From NCBI GenBank assembly GCA_013816485.1, contig JACDEI010000023.1, positions 1-64,000 on the forward strand: a stretch of DNA of 64,000 bases. The letters are read 5' to 3'. Positions 51,201-60,087 of this stretch are shown in pieces. The number at the start of each line of letters is the position of its first letter. The stretch's first letter is position 1. The stretch comes from Planctomycetota bacterium (GTDB lineage: Bacteria; Planctomycetota; UBA11346). The notes beneath the pieces are model-generated. The model saw only the letters and a list, made by a program, of their open reading frames with translations. It had not been told where the DNA came from and ran no database searches. The translations under genes and the position numbers were made by a program.

Positions 51201-52108
51201 GCAAGCGGGACGGTCGCGAGGATCTTTCCGCCTTCACCCGCATGGACCGTGATCACGTCGACCGGCGTCTCGCTCTCGACCCAATGGTGTTCGCCCTTCT
51301 GGATCAGCGTGCCGCGCTGGGCGATGAACACGCTGGTATTTCCACCACTGCGCCACGCGGCCATTGCGGTCACCTGACCATCCGGCGCATAGCCGTTCTT
51401 GCGCATGGCGCGTGGACTCGACCCGAAGGTCTGGCCATCGGGGCGATACACATGCGAACCGCCATCGGTGGAGTAGCTCCACACGGTTTCGCCGTCAGTG
51501 CAGGTGCTTGCACCGCCACCCGCGCCACCAGATGGGAATGAGCGCAGGAATTGCCCAGGGCCTGACGGCTTGCGCAGATCGATCATCGGATTGCTGAGAC
51601 CGTTTTCGAGGTAGGTGTAATAAAACACCGCGACGCCCTCGGGACTCACCGCCACATCGCCGATCGGCGCGTTGACCGGGTCGCCGCGGAATGGCTCACC
51701 GAGTTTCCCTGCATCTTCCACCGACGGCAGCCAGTCGGAGACGCCACCGACGTACCGCGGCACTATTGAGTGGAACTCGCCATCCACCGCCCATTTTTCT
51801 GCCGGCATGCAGATGCCTTTGACCGCGTAGTCACCGGGAGGAACCGGCATGAAGTTGTCGTCGAGGCCATCCCAGACCTCGTTGAATTTTCCGCCGTTCT
51901 CGGCGGTGACGGTGCGCGGCACGCCGGCGGCGAACTGACTGATGATCCAGTCCGGGTTCTTCGGATCGACGATCGCGAGCGTCACGCGCCAAGCCTTCGA
52001 CGGCGAGCCATCGGCGGGCAGCGTGTAACTGATCGGCACGCCAACGGGTGCGGGTTCAGCGGCGAAACCGCAACCAACGGCCAACACACAGAGCAGGGTC
52101 TTACGCAT
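48236..52108 (-). CDS. giant exported NHL-propeller / CBM9-like protein 1
   Basis: 1290 aa. A signal peptide (KTLLCVLAVGCGFAAEPA) is followed by a FlgD-type Ig-like domain (VTAENGGKFNEVWDGLDDNFMPVPPGDYAVKG). A long NHL/six-bladed propeller region comes next (~150-830, DSKGRIYVSEPKANKVHQYAADGKRL), then a CBM9/DOMON-like domain (~880-1090, VEARCLWDPEHLHLRFHVRT, typical of family 9 carbohydrate binding) and a C-terminal jelly-roll-like domain (~1110-1290, LRNWMILGPFGG). Likely a surface glycan-handling protein. It shares architecture with the next gene upstream and lies in the same orientation, 162 bp downstream. Confidence 0.8.
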   Translation of the reverse strand: MRKTLLCVLAVGCGFAAEPAPVGVPISYTLPADGSPSKAWRVTLAIVDPKNPDWIISQFAAGVPRTVTAENGGKFNEVWDGLDDNFMPVPPGDYAVKGICMPAEKWAVDGEFHSIVPRYVGGVSDWLPSVEDAGKLGEPFRGDPVNAPIGDVAVSPEGVAVFYYTYLENGLSNPMIDLRKPSGPGQFLRSFPSGGAGGGASTCTDGETVWSYSTDGGSHVYRPDGQTFGSSPRAMRKNGYAPDGQVTAMAAWRSGGNTSVFIAQRGTLIQKGEHHWVESETPVDVITVHAGEGGKILATVPLARPRGLSARDGKLYGLHAAGSGWSVSMVSLKDGVPDGAWKQILTIPTAMDPSGLTVDSKGRIYVSEPKANKVHQYAADGKRLRSYGRLDVQKPGTYDPETFMRPMKLASWTDAEGKDRLLVVEYDGPSRVSEWSADGKLLREYPSLQTKANDGWTVDPANPSHAYIGGHGGWLSRYVIDYKTGRFTLEAVWPEVGTDPFLEGYDHVRMVRVGGKPFLACSPRSQYAIYRLDGDRWKLAAGIVSVKPEKGPAQRFTWRDQNGDGKVQEAEFRDSPMTLPGNVLRYHGEQAGEDLALLAINQGGRDVWRLPVTRIDERGIPEFGPWQKIITDPVFSARADGSATAIFGGNELADHFSSDWAQVDGTPEKGFWVSARGGPNFSANHASQEKVSAYVPDGKGGMRLRWRVGRAAVNGTPQAGETVGGMHIRAPMNGILPVIDQSRCGVVLYNEDGLYVDTLFPPGGSRLGIYDLPGEFFSGMTYADPKDGAIYVGVGKDTPLVFRCVGWSLRENPVRKLKELQAMVSIALPQIARPPEVALAVRGGSGAARLARFAPAFGGVAHDGSLAGWEQADPVEFRVDKDRTVEARCLWDPEHLHLRFHVRTGTTFAPRALAPIERVFAHDRASDAVSFYVQGDPAAKPDGAKGGRPGDVRVVLGLFDDAGKVRPAAIAFHPAWKGAGAKPQSYKTPVGTAQFAHVGELAGAELGGKQDADGKGYVVSVTIPRTAIPGLPVISPALRTTVNFETTLGGHAKAWWANTDGSASRETFDEPSEARLYPGSWAPAEFAAPAVGSGMVLRNWMILGPFGGPGAEKFTWDPPGKMKDEVRAFFEQALYPPDSGTFDPKATFTGDQLTGYWNPVREARWQPTEVEALDARVHFGKGGAQVWYATAWVRAEAETAVSVIIHNMPQSRVRLTLDDVKIFDNESKKEIANAWLTSTVPVTLTPGWHRLQIRTYAWGYGSAKAGIAIDAPLEKLWGLSCSGRPPQASR

Positions 52109-52135
52109 GTATTCTCCGAAGCAGGAGAGGTGATT

Positions 52136-52249
52136 TCACAGGAGACGCGGAGACGCGGAGATCAGAGGAGACGAGCATGCAGGGATCAGAAGCGACCACG
52201 CTGCTGGCCATCACATCCTCCTCTAATCTCCGCGTCTCCGCGCCTCCTG
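52136..52249. repeat. 8-bp repeat hairpin (GGAGACGC unit)
   Basis: CAGGAGAC-GCGGAGAC-GCGGAGAT-CAGAGGAG at 52139-52171 faces CTCCTCTA-ATCTCCGC-GTCTCCGC-GCCTCCTG at 52217-52249, with a ~45-base spacer. The stem fills the gap between the two giant genes. Confidence 0.92.
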
Positions 52250-52270
52250 TTCGATGGTTCATGGTGTATT

Positions 52271-55200
52271 TCATTCGAGCGTGAAGGTGCCCCAACGTGC
52301 GGGCGTCAGTTCGGCTTCACCGGGTACGTCGTTCACCAGATTCGTTGCCTGGTTGCTCCAGTAACGCCGGGCGACGGTGGTGGTGCCGCCGGGGTCGGCG
52401 GCGAGCACCCCGACATCACCGGCTATGGTGAGGCCGGACTTGGGGGTGATGCCGAGGCGATCCCAGGGCACGCTGGCCTCGACCAGGAAGCCACCTGGGC
52501 AGGGCGCGATCGCCACAGGAATATTCGCCAGCGGTGCGACGCGATCGAGGAAGATGGTGCGTGAGGGCGAACTGAACCCGGCGCGCGCGTCATTCGAGGT
52601 GCCGGGCACGCTGCGCTCGTAGAGCACTGCCATCGCTTCACCGTCGCGCGGTGCCACCAGCAGACGCAGGTCGGTGGCGCCAGTGAGCATCAGGTCGACG
52701 CAATCACCAGTCTTGAACAGCAAACGTGGATCCTGCCCGGCGTTGCGCATCGCACCGTCCGCCTGCACCCGCCAGGCGAGATGTAGGAATCGGTCGTCCC
52801 ACGCCAGGGCGACGCGTGCGTGCTCCTGGCCGATCGCCAAGCCATCACCCAGTTTCGGCCAGTCATCACCCTTGCCATCAACGGTGATGGTGTTGCGCCG
52901 TGGAATTTTCGCGGTCTTCGCCACTGCCGGCAGCGGCAGCGTACGATCACGCAATGCCCGCGCGGCAGCCACCTGTTCACCAGTGACGGTGATGGCGCCG
53001 CTGAAACGCGCGATGCTGTCGAAGCCGGTCAACTCCAACACCCGGGCATCGGTCGCGCCGATGGTCAGCAGGACACGACCATCGACCGTGCGCGTCAGGT
53101 GGCCACCAAACGATTCACCACCAGCAGTGATGCGGTCCATGTTCATGCCGCGGGCGGCGGTCACCGGCGTATCGAAGTGACCGCGCGTGTCCTTGAACAG
53201 CGCCTGCACCCACAGGCCATCCCAGGTGAACAGGTAGTTTTCGCCCAGGTTGCCGTTCATGCTGAAAACCTCACCCGCCGCGCCGCCAACGTCGGCAGTG
53301 CCGAGCACGGCATTCGGGCCGATCAAGTAGCCCGGTCGCGCTGCGGTGGCGGTGTGCGAGCCATGCACCGACAGATGGCGACTGGGGTAGGTGAAGAGCA
53401 CTTTGCCGTCGAGGTCGATGCCGGTCAGCGGTTTCATGTTGAGGAACACCCGACCAGTGCCACCGCAGATCATCTCCAGCGAGCCCTTCAGATCGACGCC
53501 TGTGACCGGCACGATGCGCGGATTGCGGATGTCGTAGCGCGGTGCACCGCAGGCGGTGAAACCCACGATCGGCAGTACCACCAGGGTGTTCTTCTGCTCA
53601 TCGACATACACCAAGGTGCCGTCGGTGGTCGGCAGATGACCCCAGTAGCGGCTGCGCAGTGCGTAGTCGGCAAAGGTCACTTCATCCCGCTGCACGCGGC
53701 CGTCGCCATTGGCGTCGGCCCAGGCGAAGGCTTTGCCGTCGTGGTCGGCAAACAGCGGATCAGCGAAAGGGCCACCGGCCTTGCGATTCACCGTGGCGAC
53801 GTGCGCCGCCGCACGCCACATGCCATCCTGCATCAGTGCGACATTCGTGTGGGTTGCGGCATGTTCATCCACCATCCATCCAGGTGCATAGAGATACGTG
53901 ATGCCATCATGCACCACCACCCGTGCGCGGCTTTGTACGACCGGCGGAAACAGATCGCCCGGTTCGCCGGACGGCGCGAAGCTCCACGTCGGCGTCCAGC
54001 TACCGCGGTCGAGATCGATGCGGAACACCGCGTCGCTGGCGAAGGCCATGCTCGGGTTGTGCGGATTGATCGCACCAGCGGCGGCGTAGCCGGTGGTGCC
54101 GTTCAGCTGCAACGCGAGTGCGCCGTCGGCGCTCCAGACGCTGGTGCGCTTGGGATTCCCGGTCTGTTCCGCGACCCACACGCGACCAAGGCGATCGACC
54201 GCGAGCTGCGCCGGATTGCGCATGCCCTGCTCGTCAAAGGCGCCACTGAGCGGTCGACCACCAGCGCGGCCGATGGTGCGCACGACGCGGCCTTCGCCGT
54301 TGATCACCGCCACGTCGTGGTCACGCCCGCGACGTGAAACCAGGATGTTGCCTACCGCATCGCTGGTGAGCGCGTAGGCATCCGCCCACTGGGCGTCGCC
54401 GAATGCCACCGGTTCGCCGGCACCGAGGCGCAGCAGCCGATCGTCGGCGAGCACCACCCAGGTATCACCCACATGCGTGATGCCGCGTGCCTGCGGCACC
54501 ACGACTGTGCGTTTCACTGCGCCGGTGTTGGCGTCCAGCACCCGCACCACACCCTCACGCTCCAGGCACACCGCGATCTCACCCGCATGCCAGGCGATGC
54601 CGCGCAGGTTGATCACCAATGCGTTCTGTTTGCCCTGTCGCGCACCGGGCTGATCCGACACCAACAAGTCGAGCACCGGCTGGCCATCAGCGCCTTTCTT
54701 ATCCCACGCCGCGTAACGGCCGGTGACCAGATCGACGCGGTAGACGAACGAACGTTTGTCCTCCTGCGCCACCCACAGGATCTTGCCATCGGTCGCCAGC
54801 GCGGTGTGGACGCCAAACTCCGAATCACGGTTGGCCAGCGCCCAGCGCCGCCGTCCATTCAGGTCGCAGCCGATCACGTGCGGACCAGCTTCGGTTCCTG
54901 GGCAAGCGAGCGCGACCATGTCGCCGCCAGCAGCAACACCGGTGGCAGAACTGTGATCGCCATAAAACGCACCGCGTCCGTCCGGTGTGTTCCAGGTGGG
55001 ATCGCCGGGATTGGCGAAGGACATCACATAGCTGGCGTGGATGCCCTGGTGGTGCAGGCCACGCAGGCGGTACTCACCCACCGGCACCGGTTGACCGTCG
55101 TCATCGAGCCCGTCCCAGCGTTCGACGTTGGCGCCGGCCTGGCGTGGCTCGGCGGCAATCAGGTTACGGATGCGTTTGCCACTCACGTCATCGATAGCGA

Positions 55201-56047
55201 CGGTGACACGTGCGTCCTTCGGCAGATCGTAGCGCACCTCCACTGGACCTTCGGCGGGTATCCGCTTGAGCGCCGCCATCCATGACGGTTTGGGCAGTGT
55301 GAGTTTCCCTTTCGGCTCCAACCACACCGGGCCCCAGCTTTTGTGCGCGGTCCAGAAAAATTCGCGGCTCGTCGCGCCGGGTGCCAGATTGTCGGCGTAA
55401 CGATGCAGCGGCCAGTCGGTCTCGCCCCACAGGAGTTCGATGCCACAGGCAAACTGCTCGCCCGCGACGTACGCCTTGCTGGTGGTGATCAACGCCCACG
55501 GCAGTTTCAGTTCCTGCACGTAGCCCTTCTTGTCCGCGTCGACGCGAAAGCCCATCTCGGCGCCGCCGTCGAGTTTCCAGCCCTCGGTGCGCATGAGCAT
55601 ACGCGAACCACCGCCAAACGGTTCCGTCAGACTCGTGCCGTAGTCGATCTGCAAACACGGCTCCTGCGTCGGCGCGAAACACCAGCCGGTGACGTGGCAG
55701 ATGCGATCGGTCTTGAGGCGCAGTTGGATGCTGTCGCCGGCCCAGCCTTTACTGGCGGAAAAACGCGGATCGTGGCTGTTGCCCAGCGGTACGGTGTCGG
55801 CCCAGTGAATCGATACGTAGAGCGCCTGCGCGTCGTACATCATTGCTACCTGCGCGCTGTAGACGTCCCGCAGTTCCGCCACGTCGTAACATTGCAGATA
55901 CGCACCTGAGAGATCCCAGTCGGCGAGATCACCATCGATGGTCACCGCGCCTGGTACTGGCACGGAGTGAATGCCTTGGGTCTCGGATTGCGCCGACCAC
56001 AGCGACGAGGTGATGGCAGCACACAGGGCAATGAGCGGGAGGCGCAT
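52271..56047 (-). CDS. giant exported NHL-propeller / CBM9-like protein 2
   Basis: 1258 aa. A signal peptide (LIALCAAITSSLWSAQSE) is followed by a first CBM9/DOMON-like domain (~30-215, GAVTIDGDLADWDLSG, VAMMYDAQALYVSIHWAD). Then come a FlgD-like Ig domain (VERWDGLDDDGQPVPVGEYRLRG), a long propeller region (~350-1010) and a second CBM9-like domain (NTITVDGKGDDWPKLGDGLAI, VALAWDDRFLHLAWRV) to the end. The doubled carbohydrate-binding ends suggest binding to two glycan regions. It lies directly behind the GntR/LacI regulator on the same strand (11-bp gap) and is probably controlled by it. Confidence 0.8.
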   Translation of the reverse strand: MRLPLIALCAAITSSLWSAQSETQGIHSVPVPGAVTIDGDLADWDLSGAYLQCYDVAELRDVYSAQVAMMYDAQALYVSIHWADTVPLGNSHDPRFSASKGWAGDSIQLRLKTDRICHVTGWCFAPTQEPCLQIDYGTSLTEPFGGGSRMLMRTEGWKLDGGAEMGFRVDADKKGYVQELKLPWALITTSKAYVAGEQFACGIELLWGETDWPLHRYADNLAPGATSREFFWTAHKSWGPVWLEPKGKLTLPKPSWMAALKRIPAEGPVEVRYDLPKDARVTVAIDDVSGKRIRNLIAAEPRQAGANVERWDGLDDDGQPVPVGEYRLRGLHHQGIHASYVMSFANPGDPTWNTPDGRGAFYGDHSSATGVAAGGDMVALACPGTEAGPHVIGCDLNGRRRWALANRDSEFGVHTALATDGKILWVAQEDKRSFVYRVDLVTGRYAAWDKKGADGQPVLDLLVSDQPGARQGKQNALVINLRGIAWHAGEIAVCLEREGVVRVLDANTGAVKRTVVVPQARGITHVGDTWVVLADDRLLRLGAGEPVAFGDAQWADAYALTSDAVGNILVSRRGRDHDVAVINGEGRVVRTIGRAGGRPLSGAFDEQGMRNPAQLAVDRLGRVWVAEQTGNPKRTSVWSADGALALQLNGTTGYAAAGAINPHNPSMAFASDAVFRIDLDRGSWTPTWSFAPSGEPGDLFPPVVQSRARVVVHDGITYLYAPGWMVDEHAATHTNVALMQDGMWRAAAHVATVNRKAGGPFADPLFADHDGKAFAWADANGDGRVQRDEVTFADYALRSRYWGHLPTTDGTLVYVDEQKNTLVVLPIVGFTACGAPRYDIRNPRIVPVTGVDLKGSLEMICGGTGRVFLNMKPLTGIDLDGKVLFTYPSRHLSVHGSHTATAARPGYLIGPNAVLGTADVGGAAGEVFSMNGNLGENYLFTWDGLWVQALFKDTRGHFDTPVTAARGMNMDRITAGGESFGGHLTRTVDGRVLLTIGATDARVLELTGFDSIARFSGAITVTGEQVAAARALRDRTLPLPAVAKTAKIPRRNTITVDGKGDDWPKLGDGLAIGQEHARVALAWDDRFLHLAWRVQADGAMRNAGQDPRLLFKTGDCVDLMLTGATDLRLLVAPRDGEAMAVLYERSVPGTSNDARAGFSSPSRTIFLDRVAPLANIPVAIAPCPGGFLVEASVPWDRLGITPKSGLTIAGDVGVLAADPGGTTTVARRYWSNQATNLVNDVPGEAELTPARWGTFTLE

Positions 56048-56058
56048 GATCAGTGGTC

Positions 56059-57153
56059 CTAGGGCTTCATATCGGCTGGAATGTCCGCGTTGGCCGTCTG
56101 CGCGGAGAAGATCGGCGCCAGCGTACTGGAGGTCGGGCGCTCCGGCGCACGGCGTTGCCGGTCGAGATCGGCGACGCCCAGGTGCAGCAGTTGGTTGGCG
56201 TCAAAACCGATGCGCGTGATCGGCAACGCGCTGGCGGTGGGCCAGGGGAAATTGGCGTGCGCCACCACTTCGACCTCGGTGGGCGTGCGGATGCCGAGCG
56301 CTTTCAGACCAGCCGTCGCCGGACCCACCAGATTGTCATCGGTGATCAACAACGCGTCGGGCACTTGCTCCTGTCCTGGGCGGAAGAGCAGACGTGTGAT
56401 GTGTTCGGCCCAGTACGGATAATCGATCACCGCCGCCTGCAACCACTCAGGCCTCGTGGTCAGGCCAAGTCGCTGGATCTCGGCGAGAAAATGTTCGCGG
56501 TGTGCCGGCTCGATGCCCGGCACAGTGAGCAGCGCGATACGCTTACGACCCATGGCGGCGAACCGTGCGAGCGTGAGGTCGAGGATGCGCTGCGAATCGA
56601 GGGTAATCATCGAGGACACGACGGCACCGGGCCCTCCCAGGCCGACCGCAACCCGCGGTAACCCAGGCTGATCGAGCACCGGCGAGTTCATCAGGAAGTG
56701 CGGATTGGTGGCGAAGATCAACCCAGCGAGACGACGCGCCTGCACATCACGCAGCAGCTTGGGATAGTGCCGCTCATCACGCGTCTCGATGCCGTAGTAC
56801 ACCGTCAGCGAACGCGGGCCCTTGCCGAACAGGTCCTTCGCCTCGTCCGCCAACGCCCGCCAGAAGTGCGGCCAACGTTCTCGACGATCGAGCGCACCTG
56901 GGATCACCAACCCGTAGTGGCAGAGATGCGGCGGATGATCGACAACAAAAGTTCCGCTGCGGCCACGCGGCTGGACGAAGCCATCCGCGATCAAGGTGTC
57001 GAGCGTCCGTTGCACCGTCACGCTGCTGGCATCGAAGCGCGTCACCAACTCGCTGCGCGTCGGCAGGCGTTGGCCTGCAGCGAAGGTGCCGTCGAGGATC
57101 TCACCCCGCAGGGCATCGAGGATGGCGTTCTGACGGAAGGCGGATGGGGCCAT
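56059..57153 (-). CDS. GntR/LacI-type transcriptional regulator
   Basis: 364 aa. The N-terminal GntR winged helix (ILDALRGEILDGTFAAGQRLPTRSELVTRFDASSVTVQRTLDTLI) is followed by a LacI-like sugar-binding domain (YGLVIPGALDRRERWPHF, LAGLIFATNPH, GRKRIALLTVPG, PDALLITDDNLVGPATAGL, VEVVAHANFPWP). This GntR-LacI hybrid is typical of regulators of sugar use in Lentisphaerota and Planctomycetota. It probably senses a sugar from the glycan handled by the two giant proteins downstream. Confidence 0.93.
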   Translation of the reverse strand: MAPSAFRQNAILDALRGEILDGTFAAGQRLPTRSELVTRFDASSVTVQRTLDTLIADGFVQPRGRSGTFVVDHPPHLCHYGLVIPGALDRRERWPHFWRALADEAKDLFGKGPRSLTVYYGIETRDERHYPKLLRDVQARRLAGLIFATNPHFLMNSPVLDQPGLPRVAVGLGGPGAVVSSMITLDSQRILDLTLARFAAMGRKRIALLTVPGIEPAHREHFLAEIQRLGLTTRPEWLQAAVIDYPYWAEHITRLLFRPGQEQVPDALLITDDNLVGPATAGLKALGIRTPTEVEVVAHANFPWPTASALPITRIGFDANQLLHLGVADLDRQRRAPERPTSSTLAPIFSAQTANADIPADMKP

Positions 57154-57189
57154 GGTGTTCCCTGGGGCTATCGATTCACTTTATACTGA

Positions 57190-57195
57190 ATTATA
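57190..57195 (-). promoter_or_regulatory. candidate -10 element for the GntR/LacI regulator
   Basis: TATAAT on the minus strand, 37 bp upstream of the regulator start codon. The surrounding ACTTTATACTGAATTATAC holds TTATAC twice at 10-bp spacing, a possible operator. No good -35 was found. Confidence 0.4.
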
Positions 57196-57295
57196 CTTTT
57201 ACGTTGAGGACGGATTATCGATGACCCGGGTAAATACCTCTAAGAACAGTTTTAGTTTGGACTTGCATGGCTTTATTGGCGCTTACGAGACAGCC

Positions 57296-58363
57296 ATGTG
57301 CGCGCCCGTTCGTGATCTTCCCTGGGCTGGGCTGCCGCGTTCACCGGCACGTCTCGCCCTGCTTCTGCTCCTGCTCGCCAGTGCCTGGGCGGGCGAGGTC
57401 GCACCGCTGGCGTGGCTGGATGACGAGCGCTTCCTGCTGCACGACACCGGCGCGGGCCATCCCGAATCTCCGACGCGTCTGCACACCATCCGCGCGGCGG
57501 TCGCCGCGTCGCCGCTCGCTGCCGGACTGTTGCGGCTGGAAGCGCGTGAGGCGGAGCGCGCCGACCTCCTGCTGGTGCATACGCCGGCCTACCTCGATCT
57601 GGTCGAACGCGAGGTCGCCGAAGGCCGCCGGGTGTTGTCCACCGGGGATGCGATGGTGTCGCCCGGCAGCTTGGTCGCCGCGCGGTCGGCGGTCGGAGGA
57701 CTCATCGCCACCTGCGACGCCGTGCTCGACGGCAAGGCGCGTCACGCGTTCTGCGCCGTGCGTCCGCCCGGACACCACGCCGAGCCCGAACGCGGCATGG
57801 GATTCTGTATCTACAGCAACGTCGCGATCGCCGCGCGGCACCTGATGGAACGCCGACAGCTCACGCGCGTGTTGGTGATCGACATCGATGTGCATAACGG
57901 CAACGGCACCTACGCCGCGCTCAAGAGCGAGCCGCGCGCCTTCCAGTTCCACCTGCACCAGCATGGCATCTATCCGGGCAGTGGCGTGCGCGCAGGTGCC
58001 GGGCGCGCAGACGAAACCGGCGAAGGCGCGGCACTTGGTCGCACGCGCAACGTGTCGTTGCCCGCGGGCAGCGGCGACGACGCCTTCCTCACCGCCATAC
58101 GCGACCAGCTCGCGCCGGCGATGGAGCAGTTCAAGCCGCAGTTCATCCTGGTGAGCGCGGGTTACGATGCACACGTCGACGATCCGCTCGGCGGCTTGGC
58201 CGTGACCACCGATGGCTACCGCCGGATCTTCGCCGAACTCGTCACCATCGCCGACAAACACTGCGCCGGACGTGTGGTCGCCGCGCTCGAAGGCGGCTAC
58301 AACCACCAGGCGCTCGGCGCCGCGGTGGTCGCCACGCTGGAAGCGTTGGCCGGGCCACGGTGA
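57296..58363 (+). CDS. exported histone-deacetylase-like (arginase-fold) deacetylase
   Basis: 355 aa from the ATG at 57296. A likely signal or membrane segment (RLALLLLLLASAWAG) is followed by a complete HDAC/AcuC/acetylpolyamine-hydrolase core: HPESPTRL, LLLVHTPAYLDLVE, the charge-relay RPPGHHAEPERGMGF, metal ligands in VIDIDVHNGNGT and LVSAGYDAHVDDPLGG, and the tyrosine loop LEGGYN. The second His of the usual DVHHGNG reads Asn here, but the metal-binding DxH is kept. Most bacterial relatives are cytoplasmic, so an export signal is unusual and would place deacetylation in the envelope. Confidence 0.9.
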   Translation: MCAPVRDLPWAGLPRSPARLALLLLLLASAWAGEVAPLAWLDDERFLLHDTGAGHPESPTRLHTIRAAVAASPLAAGLLRLEAREAERADLLLVHTPAYLDLVEREVAEGRRVLSTGDAMVSPGSLVAARSAVGGLIATCDAVLDGKARHAFCAVRPPGHHAEPERGMGFCIYSNVAIAARHLMERRQLTRVLVIDIDVHNGNGTYAALKSEPRAFQFHLHQHGIYPGSGVRAGAGRADETGEGAALGRTRNVSLPAGSGDDAFLTAIRDQLAPAMEQFKPQFILVSAGYDAHVDDPLGGLAVTTDGYRRIFAELVTIADKHCAGRVVAALEGGYNHQALGAAVVATLEALAGPR

Positions 58364-58387
58364 GCGCGGTCTCAGCCCAGGGTGATT

Positions 58388-58460
58388 TTCGCCATTGGCC
58401 AAGAGCCCGACAGGAAGGATGGATTCCTTCGAGCCTTCGTGTCTTCGTGGCGAAAAATCG
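58388..58460. repeat. degenerate CTTCGTGC element
   Basis: TTTTCGCCATTGG, then GGATTCCTTCGAGCCTTCGTGTC and TTCGTGGCGAAAAATCGA. It resembles an inside-out and shortened form of the 5539-5727 element. It occupies part of the 274-bp gap between the deacetylase and the next gene, which otherwise shows nothing. Confidence 0.75.
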
Positions 58461-58637
58461 AGTCGATTCCCGGTTGTAGGCGGACTTATGGGTAATGGGC
58501 AGCTGTTGGACGCTGGAAGCGGATCACGCGCTTGGGCGCCGCACGGGAAATCGATCCGCAATGATCCTGGGTGCAACGGCAAGGTCGGCACTCGCCGCGG
58601 TTGTCGCGCTGGCACGAACCGCGCTCACCGACCTGCA

Positions 58638-59933
58638 ATGATCCGACCACCAGCCATGCCGACCCGTTCGCTCATTCTCATCGCCCTGCTGATTGCAGCA
58701 TCCGACCTGGCGGCCGCCGATTGGCCGCAGTGGCGGGGGCCATTCGCCAACGGCGCCACCGACGACCAGGGATTGCCGGACCGCTGCGATGACAGCACGC
58801 GCCTGTGGCAGGCGCCGCTGCCGGGCATCGGCGCGGGCACGCCGGCGGTGTGGGGTGGACGGGTGTTCGTCACCGCCATCGACCGTGAGACGGCGATGTT
58901 CACCGCGTTGGCCTTCGATCGCCTGAGCGGCACCGAGCTCTGGCGTGGCGAGGTCGCCATCGCCTTCCATCCGCAGCACCGTGACGACCTCGCGGCGGCC
59001 TCGCCGGTGTGCGATGGCGAGCGCGTCTACGTTGCCTTCGGCAGTGGCGACCTCGCGGCCTTCACTCACGACGGACGCCTGGTGTGGCGGCGCAATCTGC
59101 AAAAGGATCACGGGAAGTTCACCAACCAGTGGGTCCACGGCTCGACGCCGCTGCTGCACCATGGCGTGCTGGTAGTGCAGGTGCTCCAGACCACTCCCGA
59201 CACGGTCGCGCCGACGCCGAAGACCGGCTCGTACGTGCTCGGCATCGATGCGGTGAGCGGCAAGGATCGCTGGAAGCAACCGCGACCGGTCAACGCCCGC
59301 GGCGAATCGCAGGACGCCTACACCTCACCGATCCCTTACGATCAGGGCGATGGCCCTGGGTTCCTGGTGCTGGGCGGTGACTGCCTGACCGCGCATGCGC
59401 TGGCCGACGGCAGCGAACGATGGCGCCACGCCGGCTGGAACGAGCGCGCAGCGAAGGACTGGCGCATGATCACCACGCCGGTGGTGGCTGGACGGCACAT
59501 CGTGGCATGTACGGCACGCGGCAAACGTCTGCGTGCGATCACGCCGCAGGCCGACGGGGCAGCGGTCGTGGCGTGGGATCACGCTGACCTCAGCAGCGAC
59601 GTAGCGTCGCCGCTGGTCTATCGTGAGCAGCTGTACGTGCTCAACGGCGATGAACGCGAACTGGCATGTTTCGATCCCGTTACCGGAACGCTGCGCTGGC
59701 GCGGCGCCTACGACAGTGCAGGAGTGGTGCGTGGTTCGCCGAGCGCCGGCGACGGCAAACTCTTCGCGATCAGCGAAAGCGGCGAGGTCCTGGTGTTCGC
59801 CAGCGAGGCCTTCCGCCTGATTTCACGCAGCGCTCTCGTCAGCGACGGTCCGACCCGCGCATCGATCGCATTGGCCCATGGACAGGTGTTCGTGCGTACG
59901 GGCGAGCACCTGCATGCGTTCGCCGAGCGCTGA
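58638..59933 (+). CDS. exported PQQ-like beta-propeller protein (BamB-like)
   Basis: 431 aa from the ATG at 58638 (58656 equally possible). A signal peptide (RSLILIALLIAASDLAAA) is followed by DWPQWRGPFANGATDD, the opening of many planctomycete and verrucomicrobial propeller proteins. Repeated blades contain GKDRWKQP-, GSERWRHA- and GTLRWRG-type tryptophan motifs. The fold is that of PQQ propellers or BamB; PQQ binding itself is not evident. A scaffolding role in the envelope is the usual inference. A POTRA-like gene follows 150 bp further on. Confidence 0.85.
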   Translation: MIRPPAMPTRSLILIALLIAASDLAAADWPQWRGPFANGATDDQGLPDRCDDSTRLWQAPLPGIGAGTPAVWGGRVFVTAIDRETAMFTALAFDRLSGTELWRGEVAIAFHPQHRDDLAAASPVCDGERVYVAFGSGDLAAFTHDGRLVWRRNLQKDHGKFTNQWVHGSTPLLHHGVLVVQVLQTTPDTVAPTPKTGSYVLGIDAVSGKDRWKQPRPVNARGESQDAYTSPIPYDQGDGPGFLVLGGDCLTAHALADGSERWRHAGWNERAAKDWRMITTPVVAGRHIVACTARGKRLRAITPQADGAAVVAWDHADLSSDVASPLVYREQLYVLNGDERELACFDPVTGTLRWRGAYDSAGVVRGSPSAGDGKLFAISESGEVLVFASEAFRLISRSALVSDGPTRASIALAHGQVFVRTGEHLHAFAER

Positions 59934-60087
59934 CCGGTGAGTCCGTAGCTGCCCGACTGACGTGAAGGAGGTCCTCGCGCGCCGCGACGCTCCCGCGCCG
60001 TTCCGTGTGCTCGCGAGACTGCCACCCAGGCAGGGTTGCGCGGGACGGTTGTCAGGACGGCAAGGATGGCGACAAAGCCACACGCTC

